Positions 1 to 9,153 of a stretch of DNA of 10,000 bases are shown here, in pieces (position 1 is the first letter of the stretch; the number at the start of each line of letters is the position of its first letter). Position numbers and translations under genes: made by a program. Source of the DNA: Penaeus vannamei. Lineage: Eukaryota; Arthropoda; Malacostraca; Decapoda; Penaeidae. The notes under the pieces are model-generated. The model saw nothing but the letters and a program-made list of their open reading frames with translations, had not been told where the DNA came from and searched no databases. The stretch lies in the NCBI RefSeq assembly GCF_042767895.1, contig NC_091589.1, forward strand, positions 12,741,430 to 12,751,429, read 5' to 3'.

Positions 1-44
1 TATACATACATAAATATATATACATATAAATACATATACATATA

Positions 45-102
45 TACATACATATACATATATACATACATATACATATATACATACATATACATATATA
101 CA

Positions 103-133
<31 letters not shown>

Positions 134-600
134 ACATACATATACATATATACATACATATACATATATACATACATATACATATATACATACATATACA
201 TATATACATACATATACATATATACATACATATACATATATACATACATATACATATATACATACATATACATATATACATACATATACATATATACATA
301 CATATACATATATACATACATATACATATATACATACATATACATATATACATACATATACATATATACATACATATACATATATACATACATATACATA
401 TATACATACATATACATATATACATACATATACATATATACATACATATACATATATACATACATGTACATATATACATACATATACATATATACATACA
501 TATACATATATACATACATATACATATATACATACATATACATATATACATACATATACATATATACATACATATACATATATACATACATATACATATA
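45..600. repeat. 18-bp tandem array, 31 copies
   Basis: The unit is TACATACATATACATATA. Counting from 45 gives four perfect copies, one 16-bp copy at 117-132 that lacks one CA step, 18 perfect copies at 133-456, one copy with a single A-to-G change at 466 (457-474), and seven perfect copies at 475-600. Twenty-nine of 31 copies are therefore identical. Such homogeneity implies recent expansion or ongoing homogenisation. The array ends at TACATAAAAATACA (601-614), after which the period changes. Confidence 0.95.
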
Positions 601-1210
601 TACATAAAAATACATACATATACATATATACATACATATACATACATATACATACATATATACATACATATACATACATATATACATACATATACATACA
701 TACATACATACATAAATACATATATACATACATATATACATACACATACATAAATATTAACATACATATACATACATATATACATACACATACATAAATA
801 TTAACATACATATACATACATACATACATACATATACATACATATACATACATATATACATACATATACATACATATATACATACATATACATACATGTA
901 TACATACATGTATATATACATATACATACATATATACATACATATATACATATATACATACATATACATACATATATACATACATATACATACATATATA
1001 CATACACACATAAATATTAACATACATATACATACATACATACATACATACATATACATACATGTATACATACATATACATACATATATACATACATATA
1101 CATACATGTATACATACATGTATACATACATATATACATACATATACATACATATATACATACATATACATACATATATACATACATATACATACATATA
1201 TACATACATA
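601..1210. repeat. Mosaic of TACATA repeats with TAAATATTAA modules
   Basis: The regular 18-bp period is lost and units of mixed length, built from CATACATATA and CATACATACATA, follow one another. Three copies of TAAATATTAA occur at 751-760, 795-804 and 1011-1020, each preceded by a CACATACA or CACACA stretch. CATGTATACATA variants appear from about 896. The sequence after the second module resembles that after the third, about 216 bp away, allowing for small CATA insertions, which suggests a larger duplication. No gene is seen. Confidence 0.85.
733..820. repeat. Perfect 44-bp tandem duplication
   Basis: The 44 bases at 733-776 are repeated exactly at 777-820. Each copy holds a CACATACA segment followed by TAAATATTAA. 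The AAAT and TTAA interruptions break the alternating pattern and so mark the unit clearly. A third, unlinked TAAATATTAA lies at 1011-1020. Confidence 0.9.
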
Positions 1211-1430
1211 TACATATATTCCTAAATATACATATATACATACATATACATATGTACATACATATACCTATAAACATACATATACATATATACATGCATA
1301 TACATATGTACATACATATACCTATATACATACATATACATATATACATAGATATATCTATATACATACATATACCTATATGCATGCATATACATATATA
1401 CATACATGTACCTATACACATGCACATATA
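1211..1430. repeat. CCTATA-marked repeat, about 54-bp period
   Basis: This stretch carries TATGTACATA at 1251 and again at 1305, 54 bp apart (three 18-bp units), each followed by CATATACCTATA. Further CCTATA marks occur near 1375 and 1410, and TGCATGCATA near 1381. A 14-bp perfect palindrome, ATAGATATATCTAT, lies at 1348-1361. The segment is a diverged, higher-order form of the 18-bp family. No gene is visible. Confidence 0.75.
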
Positions 1431-1480
1431 TATATACATATATATAATATATATACATATATATAATATATATACATATA
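1431..1480. repeat. Short 19-bp tandem pair
   Basis: TACATATATATAATATATA starts at 1435 and is followed directly by a second copy at 1454. This is one of the few odd-length units in the window. The AATATA join shifts the purine-pyrimidine register by one base. Confidence 0.75.
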
Positions 1481-1612
1481 TATACATACATATACATACA
1501 TATACATACATATATACATACATATATACATACATATACATACATATATACATACATATATACATTTATATATATACATATACATATATATACATATGTA
1601 CATACATATGCC

Positions 1613-1646
<34 letters not shown>

Positions 1647-2020
1647 CCTATATACATACATATACATATATACATACATATACATTTATACATATATATA
1701 CATATATACATACATATACATATATACATACATATACATTTATACATACATATACATTTATACATATATATACATATATACATACATATACATATATATA
1801 TACATATACATGTATATATATACATATACATATATATAAATATACATATATACATACTTCTACATATATACATACATCTACATATATACATACATCTACA
1901 TATATACATACATCTACATATATACATACATATACATATATACATACATATACATATATACATATATACATACAGTTATATATATACATATATTCATACA
2001 TATATATATTTATATATACC
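1481..2020. repeat. Diverged 18-bp repeat with CATTTATACA variants
   Basis: Mixed 18-bp and 22-bp units related to the first array, with CATTTATA variants near 1564, 1684, 1738 and 1756 and CCTATA variants near 1611 and 1646. The end of the segment (1971-2020) degrades into CAGTTATA and TTCATA variants. No other signal is visible. Confidence 0.8.
1860..1931. repeat. Four-copy TCT-marked 18-bp sub-array
   Basis: The unit CTACATATATACATACAT starts at 1860, 1878, 1896 and 1914, exactly 18 bp apart. The last copy lies next to unmarked repeat. Each copy carries the same A-to-C transversion, giving TCTACA in place of TATACA. A private variant was therefore amplified locally by tandem duplication. 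Confidence 0.85.
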
Positions 2021-2397
2021 TTCATATATATATACCTATATATATATACCTACATATATATATACATATATGCATACATATACATATATACATACATATA
2101 CATATATAAATACATATGAATTTATAAATACATATACATATATAAATACGTAAATACACATATATGCCTACATGTGTATACATATATACATATACACATA
2201 CATACATATATATACATATATATACACATATACATACATATATAAATACATATACATATATACATATACATACATAAATATACATATATATACATACATA
2301 AATATACATATATATATAAATACATATACATATATACATATACATACATATATACATATATATATATACATATACATACACATATACATATATATAC

Positions 2398-2428
<31 letters not shown>

Positions 2429-2695
2429 CATATATATACATATGTACCTACATATATGTGAATACATATATACATATCTATACATAAATATCTATATATA
2501 CATATATACATATATATACATATATACATATATACATATATATACATACATATATATGCATATATATATACATATATACATACATATATATATACATACA
2601 TATATATATACATACATATATATACATATATACATACATATATATACATATATACATACATATATATACATATATACATACATGTATATACATAT

Positions 2696-2726
<31 letters not shown>

Positions 2727-3269
2727 CATATATACATATATACCTACATATACATATATACATACATATATACATATATACCTACATGTATATACATATA
2801 TACATACATATATATACATATATACATACATGTATATACATATATACATACATATATATACATATATACATACATGTATATACATATATACATATATACC
2901 TACATATACATATATACATACATATATACATATATACATACATATATATACATATATAACATATATACATACATAGACATATATACATACATATATACAT
3001 ATATACATATGAATACATATATACATATGAATACATATATACATATAGACATATATATACATATATACATATATACATACATAAATATACATATATAAAT
3101 ATATATAAACATATATACATACATATATATATATGACTATGTACATATGTATATATATAAATACACATGTATACATATATACATACATATATGCATATGC
3201 ACATATATACATATATAAATACATATATATACATAAATACATATACATAAATATATGAATACATACATA
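2021..3269. repeat. 22-bp repeat family with 44-bp dimers
   Basis: The prevailing unit is 22 bp: CATACATATATA followed by TACATATATA. Marked copies carry CATGTATA in place of CATATATA. CATG occurs at 2681, 2717, 2785, 2829 and 2873, the last three exactly 44 bp apart, so marked and unmarked 22-mers alternate locally as a dimer. The flanks contain TAAATA interruptions (about 2230-2320, 3080-3250), CCTACA variants and GAATACATA variants (3010-3030). The single CG step of the left 3.2 kb lies at 2149. No gene is seen. Confidence 0.85.
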
Positions 3270-3361
3270 TATGTATATATACATATATACGTATATATAC
3301 ATATATACGTATATATACATATATACGTATATATACATATATGCGTATATACATACATATA
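3270..3361. repeat. 18-bp CpG-containing tandem repeat
   Basis: CG steps occur at 3290, 3308, 3326 and 3344, exactly 18 bp apart, in the unit CGTATATATACATATATA. The last copy has TGCGTA instead of TACGTA. This is the first place in the window where CG steps recur regularly. Confidence 0.9.
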
Positions 3362-3670
3362 TATACATGTATACCTATATATATACATATTCATATATAT
3401 ACACACATATATATACATATATTTATACATACCTTTATATATATACATATATATACATATATTCATACATATATATACATATATACCTATATATATACAT
3501 ATATACTTATATACATCCATATATACATATATATACAAATATTCATACATATATATACATATATTCATACATATATATACATATATTCATACATATATAT
3601 ACATATTCATACATATATATACATATTCATACATATATATACACATATATACATACATATATATACTTAT
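3362..3670. repeat. ATTCATACATA-marked 22/20-bp repeat
   Basis: ATTCATACATATATATACAT recurs at 3541, 3563, 3585, 3605 and 3625. The spacing is 22 bp for the first two steps and 20 bp for the next two, so the period changes by one TA step within the array. Diverged copies with TTCATA, CCTTTATA and CCTATATA extend to the left. Confidence 0.8.
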
Positions 3671-4009
3671 ATACATATATTCTTACATGTATGTACGTAT
3701 ATGCATACATATATACATACATATATATACATATATACATTCATATATATACTTATATACATACATATATACTTATATACATACATATATACATATATAT
3801 ACATATATACATACATATGTATACATATATACATACATATATATACATATATACATACATATATATACATATATACATACATATATATACATATATACAT
3901 ACATATATATACAGATATACATACATATATATACATATACACATACATATATATACATATATACATATATACTCACATATGTACATACATATATATACAT
4001 ACATATATA
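3671..4009. repeat. 22-bp repeat, right edge of left block
   Basis: A return to the 22-bp family, with near-identical copies between about 3790 and 3960 and occasional CTTATATACATA, CAGATATACATA and CATATGTATACA variants. The array ends at CATACATATATAATTCGG, where the ordinary-complexity island begins. Confidence 0.85.
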
Positions 4010-4912
4010 ATTCGGAGGTAATTGTTTGACTTATAATTACACTCCATAAATCTGTTAACATAACCCTTTGAATACAACCTCTAGTAGTATGAATATTCTT
4101 ACTGAAGGTCCATCAGATTTTCTTTATACATTCCAGCCAGGAATTTGTTACCTTGTTTCCACCTTCTTCGGGAGACCGCCACCAGCAACCATTTTCATAG
4201 TCTAAGGCTATGGGATAATGGTTAACTTTACCTTTTCACTCCTTAAGGTAATTGATATGTTAGATAGCTGGCATGCTTTGGGTCAACAGACACTGGATTT
4301 AAGCTCACTTCGGAAGCAATGGCAGGTCCTTCTGGCATTAATCATGTAATTACTTTAAAAGATCAGGCTATATAAATCCTCATTATATATTAACAACAAC
4401 CAGATTTATTAAGAATAAGCATGGATCAATAAGGCATAATATTCCTCCCTTGAATATTACTATTAACTTTTACTTTGCCAAAATGTTATAATCTAATTAT
4501 TTATCCACCTTTTCCCACAACCAATAATTCAAATTTCACTCTTTCCCTTAATCTCTTTATACACATTTCAAAATTTAATCAACAATCGCAGCATTGCTAT
4601 TTCCGTCCGAAACACGTTACAATAACACTAAGAATTTCTATCTAATACTTCAACATTACAACCCGGTTGTTCAGTCTCCCCTCCAACCGGTTTTCTCTCC
4701 GGCTTGTACACACAAACACTATTTGTTCACTGATAACTTGGGTTACACTTTCCCGCTGCTGCCTACACAGGTCTTACCACAGGCACACTTCATCCTCATG
4801 AAACATTTCCGTAAATCAAATAATAAAACCGTCATTCCCTAACTAAAATCCTATCCAATGACAAGGGAACATGTAATGGTGGACAGGGAGAGCTCGACGG
4901 CGCCAGCAAGGA

Positions 4913-4943
4913 ACCTGAACACCCAGATGACAAGCGAAGCTCT
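4913..4943 (+). repeat. 31-bp direct repeat, copy 1
   Basis: These 31 bases recur exactly at 5075-5105, 162 bp away. After one mismatch (C versus G) the next three bases, GTT, also match. The copy lies in a GC-richer patch at the 3' end of a 31-codon ATG frame (4858-4953). Read in that frame it encodes LNTQMTSEALVR. It is the only non-satellite repeat noticed in the window. Remnants of a dispersed element or a duplicated exon fragment would both fit. Confidence 0.9.
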
Positions 4944-5074
4944 CGTTAGATAATCTTTAAACACAACTCCTACTCTTCCTACCATCATATGACATACTTT
5001 TAATTACTCGAGATGTTATAATTCATAGTATTTACTCCCAGAGCTAGCAATAATTCATAGGTCAACACAACATT

Positions 5075-5105
5075 ACCTGAACACCCAGATGACAAGCGAA
5101 GCTCT
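5075..5105 (+). repeat. 31-bp direct repeat, copy 2
   Basis: Exact copy of 4913-4943. In the frame that gives LNTQMTSEALVR it continues about ten codons further (FVSQRSSP) to a TGA at 5137-5139. The 5' side of that frame is open only from 5029 and has no ATG before the internal one at 5089. The right end of the copy overlaps the left arm of the hairpin at 5094-5114. Confidence 0.9.
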
Positions 5106-5114
5106 GGTTCGCTT
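5094..5114. repeat. Short inverted repeat (7-bp stem, 7-nt loop)
   Basis: AAGCGAA at 5094-5100 and TTCGCTT at 5108-5114 are perfect reverse complements separated by GCTCTGG. The left arm belongs to the 31-bp direct repeat, but the right arm is absent after copy 1, so the hairpin can form only at copy 2. There is no following T-run or other sign of a terminator. A chance hairpin is possible. Confidence 0.6.
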
Positions 5115-5579
5115 CGTCTCGCAACGCTCCTCCCCTTGATCAGCTCAACCTAAAAACTATGTTCCCAGCTGGCGTCATTGTTCTCTCTCCTGTCTCATTA
5201 ACACAAAAATAATTTACAATATTATGTCTTCTTTGATAAATTGTAACTGATGAAATCATATGTAAAAAGGAGTCTAATACGCTATCAAATATTTAAGGAG
5301 CTCTGATTTTATTACGAGGTGGATTCATGCACTTACATGATTTTGCCGCATATTTCAAAATATTAAATTTCCCATTTACCGATAGAAATTACTGCCATGA
5401 TAAGAGTGCATAAGATATCTATACCCATCTTAAATCAAGACTCCTTCATTCATGTATATTTTCATCATACTATTTGACATATTTAGCATCATTCACTATA
5501 CAACGAAAAAACACTACTCTTAACTCAGCTGAACACAACAAAGTTATACATGACTTTCTACATATATACATAAATATAT

Positions 5580-6105
<526 letters not shown>

Positions 6106-6198
<93 letters not shown>
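6106..6198. repeat. (AT)n tract, 93 nt, between inverted ACGT flanks
   Basis: Uninterrupted alternating AT from 6106 to 6198. The left flank ends in ATGTACGTAC and the right flank begins ACGTACATAT. Apart from a 2-bp offset these flanks are reverse complements, so the whole stretch from about 6093 to 6212 is a near-perfect palindrome able to form a cruciform or long hairpin. Confidence 0.95.
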
Positions 6199-6199
<1 letters not shown>

Positions 6200-7458
6200 G
6201 TACATATATATACATATATATAAATATATACATACATATATATACATATATATACATATATATACATACATACATATATATACATATAAACATACATATA
6301 TATACATATATACATGCATATATACATTCATATATACGTACATATATACGTACTTATATATATGCATATATACATGCATATATACATACATATATACATA
6401 CATATATACGTACATATAGATATAGATATATACATACATATATACATACATATATACGTACATATATATATATACATATATACGTACATATATACATGCA
6501 TATATACATGGATATATAAATACATATATACGTACATATATATACATATATACGTACATATATACATGGATATATACATACATATATACGTATATATATA
6601 CATACATATATACATGCATATATAAATACATATATACATGCATATATACGTACATATATACATGCATATATACATGGATATATAAATACATATATACGTA
6701 CATATATATACATATATACGTACATATATACATGGATATATACATACATATATACGTATATATATACATACATATATACATGCATATATAAATACATATA
6801 TACATGCATATATACGTACATATATATACATCTATACGTACATATATATACATCTATACGTACATATATATACATATATACGTATATATATACGTACATA
6901 TATACGTACATATATACGTACATATATATGTGCATATATACATACATATATACATACATATATATACATACATAAGTACATATATTCATGCATATACACA
7001 TACATATATACGTACATATATATACATACATACGTACATATATAAATGCATATATACATACATATATACGTACATATATATACATACATATATACATATA
7101 TACATGCATATATACATACATATATACGTACATATATATACATACATATGTACATATATACATGCATATATACATACATATATACACATATATATACGTA
7201 CATATATATGCATATATACGTACATATATATACATACATACGTACATATATACATGCATATATACATACATATATATGTACATATATATATACATACATA
7301 TGTACATATCTACGTACATATATATACATATATATGTATATATACGTACATATCTACGTAATAAATATACATATATATGTATATATATACATACATATCT
7401 ACGTACATATATATACATACATAAGCATATATCTACGTTCATATATATACATATATAC

Positions 7459-7459
<1 letters not shown>
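6199..7459. repeat. Higher-order TGCATA / TACGTACA repeat
   Basis: The array is assembled from TACATGCATATA, TACATACATATA and TACGTACATATA blocks, with CATGGATATA and TATAAATACA variants marking longer units. It contains the perfect 166-bp tandem duplication at 6475-6806. From about 6980 to 7280 a related arrangement recurs several times, in which CATGCATATATACATACA is followed by TATACGTACA. Very similar arrangements appear again near 7790-7880 and 9385-9470. No gene is visible. Confidence 0.85.
6475..6806. repeat. Perfect 166-bp tandem duplication
   Basis: The bases at 6475-6640 and 6641-6806 agree throughout when read side by side. Landmarks offset by exactly 166 include CATGG at 6507 and 6673. 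A third copy begins at 6807 but diverges after about 17 bases. Complete identity over 166 bp of mutable repeat points to a very recent duplication, or to an assembly duplication. Confidence 0.9.

Positions 7460-7507
<48 letters not shown>
7460..7507. repeat. (TA)n tract, 48 nt
   Basis: Uninterrupted TA dinucleotides between TATACG on the left and CATATATACG on the right. Both flanks carry TATACGTATATA, so the tract lies within locally palindromic sequence. Confidence 0.95.
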
Positions 7508-7513
<6 letters not shown>

Positions 7514-7652
7514 TACGTATATATATACCTACATATCTACGTATATATACGTACATATCTACGTACATAAATATACATATATACGTATATATATACGTAC
7601 ATATCTAAGTACATATATATACATACATACGCACATATCTACGTACATATAT

Positions 7653-7664
<12 letters not shown>

Positions 7665-7741
<77 letters not shown>
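7665..7741. repeat. (AT)n tract, 59 nt plus 17 nt
   Basis: Uninterrupted AT from 7665 to 7723, one C at 7724, then AT again to 7741. In the related copy near 9327-9344 this position holds only a short CCTATATATATATAGG palindrome, so most of the length difference between the two copies lies here. Confidence 0.95.
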
Positions 7742-7898
7742 CGTTCATATCTACTTACATATATATACATACATAAGTACATATATACATGCATATATAA
7801 ATACATATATATGTACATATATATGCATACATATGTACATATATACATGCATATATACATACATATATACGTACATATATATATACATACATACATAT
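7742..7898. repeat. TGCATA / TACGTACA repeat between (AT)n and 46-bp array
   Basis: Mixed repeat within the duplicated segment, with CTACTTACATA, ATAAGTACATA, ATGTACATATATGCATAC and CATGCATATA variants. No other signal is present. Confidence 0.8.
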
Positions 7899-8889
7899 CT
7901 ACGTACATATATATACATATATACGTATATATATACGTACATATCTATGTACATATATATACATATATACGTATATATATACGTACATATCTACGTACAT
8001 ATATATACATATATACATATATATATACATACATATATATACATATATATGTATATATATACGTACATATCTACGTACATATCTACGTACATATCCACAT
8101 ACATATCTACGTACATATATATACATATATACGTATATATATAAGTACATATCTATGTACATATATATACATATATGCGTATATATATGCGTACATATCT
8201 ACGTACATATATATACATATATACGTATATATATACGTACATATCTACATACATATATATATACATATATTGTATATATATATGTACATATCTACGTACA
8301 TATATATATACATATATACGTATACATATATGTACTTATCTAAGTACATATATACGTACATATCTACGTACATATATATACATATATGCGTATATATACG
8401 TACATATATACGTATATATATATATACATATATACGTATATATATACGTACAGATCTACGTACATATATATACATATATACGTATATATATACGTACATA
8501 TCTATGTACATATATATGTACATATCTACGTATATATATATATACATATATACGTATATATATACGTACATATCTATGTACATATATACGTACATATATA
8601 TACATATATACGTACATATATACGTGCATATATACATACATATATACGTACATATATACGTACATATATACGTACATATATATGTACATATATACGTACA
8701 TATATACGTACATATATACAATATATATACGTACATATCTATGTACATATATATACATATATACGTATATATATACGTATATATATACGTATATATATAC
8801 GTATATATATACGTACATATCTACGTACATATATGTACATATATACGTATATATACGTACATATCTATTTACATATATATACATATATA
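7899..8889. repeat. 46-bp higher-order repeat
   Basis: The unit begins CTACGTACATATATATAC and ends TATATACGTACATAT, 46 bp in all. CT anchors lie at 7899, 7945, 7991, 8107, 8153, 8199 and 8245, spaced by 46 except for one irregular stretch. Further anchors follow at 8292, 8340, 8364, 8456, 8502, 8526, 8574, 8739, 8821 and 8865 with spacings near 44-48 or multiples of 12. At 8071-8107 three 12-bp pieces of the unit are repeated on their own. Anchors alternate between CTACGTAC and CTATGTAC or CTACATAC forms. Confidence 0.88.
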
Positions 8890-9153
8890 CGTACATATAT
8901 ACGTACATATATACGTACATATATACGTACATATATACGTACATATATACGTACATATATACGTACATATATACGTACATATATACGTACATATATACGT
9001 ACATATATACGTACATATATACGTACATATATACCTACATATATACGTACATATATACCTACATATATACGTACATATATACGTACATATATACATACAT
9101 ATATGCGTACATATATGCATACATATATACGTACATATATACGTACATATATA
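8890..9153. repeat. 12-bp CpG tandem array, 22 units
   Basis: The unit CGTACATATATA repeats every 12 bp with its CG at 8890, 8902 and so on to 9142. The first twelve units are perfect. Later units show CG changed to CC at 9034 and 9058 and to CA at 9094 and 9118, and TGCGTA replaces TACGTA at 9106. The array has the densest regular CG spacing in the window. It sits between stretches of the 46-bp family, whose unit contains the same 12-mer, so it is probably an expansion of that piece. Confidence 0.95.

Larger units (their letters stand above)
1..4009. repeat. Left satellite block, alternating TA/CA repeat
   Basis: Continuous low-complexity DNA built almost wholly of TA and CA steps on the + strand, organised into several tandem families described separately. 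G is very scarce at the left end: the first 897 bases contain a single G, at 466. Only one CG step was seen before 3290 (at 2149). The block ends sharply at about 4009, where sequence of ordinary complexity begins. It resembles expanded microsatellite or minisatellite DNA of animal genomes. No coding, RNA or mobile-element signal is visible in it. The first 44 bases are a degenerate edge of the same material with two TAAATA interruptions. Confidence 0.95.
4010..5560. other. Non-repetitive island of unknown identity
   Basis: About 1.55 kb of ordinary-complexity, moderately A/T-rich DNA between two satellite blocks. It uses all four bases freely and has stop codons in every frame. The track of open frames gives nothing above 82 codons here, and that one starts at TTG (4594-4842). 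Contents seen are a 31-bp direct repeat (4913 and 5075), a 7-bp-stem hairpin (5094-5114), a GC-richer patch at about 4855-4950, a TATA-like CTATATAAAT at 4368-4377, an AATAAA at 4822-4827, and an 11-bp repeat ATAATTCATAG at 5018 and 5050. No tRNA, rRNA, transposase, reverse transcriptase or protein domain was recognised, and no terminal inverted repeats are visible at its ends. It could be intergenic or intronic DNA, or a decayed, partly inserted element. Which of these is unresolved. Confidence 0.8.
7559..7970. repeat. Segment duplicated at 9221-9570, copy 1
   Basis: An ordered series of landmarks is shared with 9221-9570: CTACGTACATAAATATAC, CTAAGTACATA, ACATACGCACATATC, GTTCATATCTACTTACATA, ACATAAGTACAT, CATGCATATA and ATACATACATATCTACGT. 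Offsets are 1662, then 1664, then 1600, because this copy holds the long (AT)n stretch at 7665-7741. It is a dispersed duplication rather than a tandem one. A more diverged relative may lie at about 7340-7460. Confidence 0.85.

Noticed and set aside
45..600. Possible CRISPR array
   Set aside because: Units are contiguous 18-mers without unique spacers, and the context is eukaryotic-type satellite.
1..600. Telomeric repeat
   Set aside because: The unit has no G-rich strand and does not match TTAGGG-type or other known telomere repeats.
4368..4377. TATA-box-like CTATATAAAT
   Set aside because: It fits the consensus, but in A/T-rich DNA this is common. No initiator, gene or transcript evidence lies downstream.
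4822..4827. AATAAA polyadenylation signal
   Set aside because: Six-base match in A/T-rich DNA, with no supported gene ending here.
4594..4842. 82-codon open frame on the + strand in the island
   Set aside because: It begins with TTG rather than ATG and its first internal ATG comes only at about codon 69. No recognised motif is present, and this length is expected by chance in 1.5 kb.
5075..5140. tRNA-derived SINE promoter (GGTTCGCTTCG resembling a B box)
   Set aside because: The match to the B-box consensus is incomplete, no A box was found at a suitable distance upstream, and no tRNA cloverleaf can be drawn.
8890..9153. Iterons or a plasmid/phage replication origin
   Set aside because: The 12-bp repeats lie in kilobases of related repeat, with no replication gene or bacterial coding sequence in the window.
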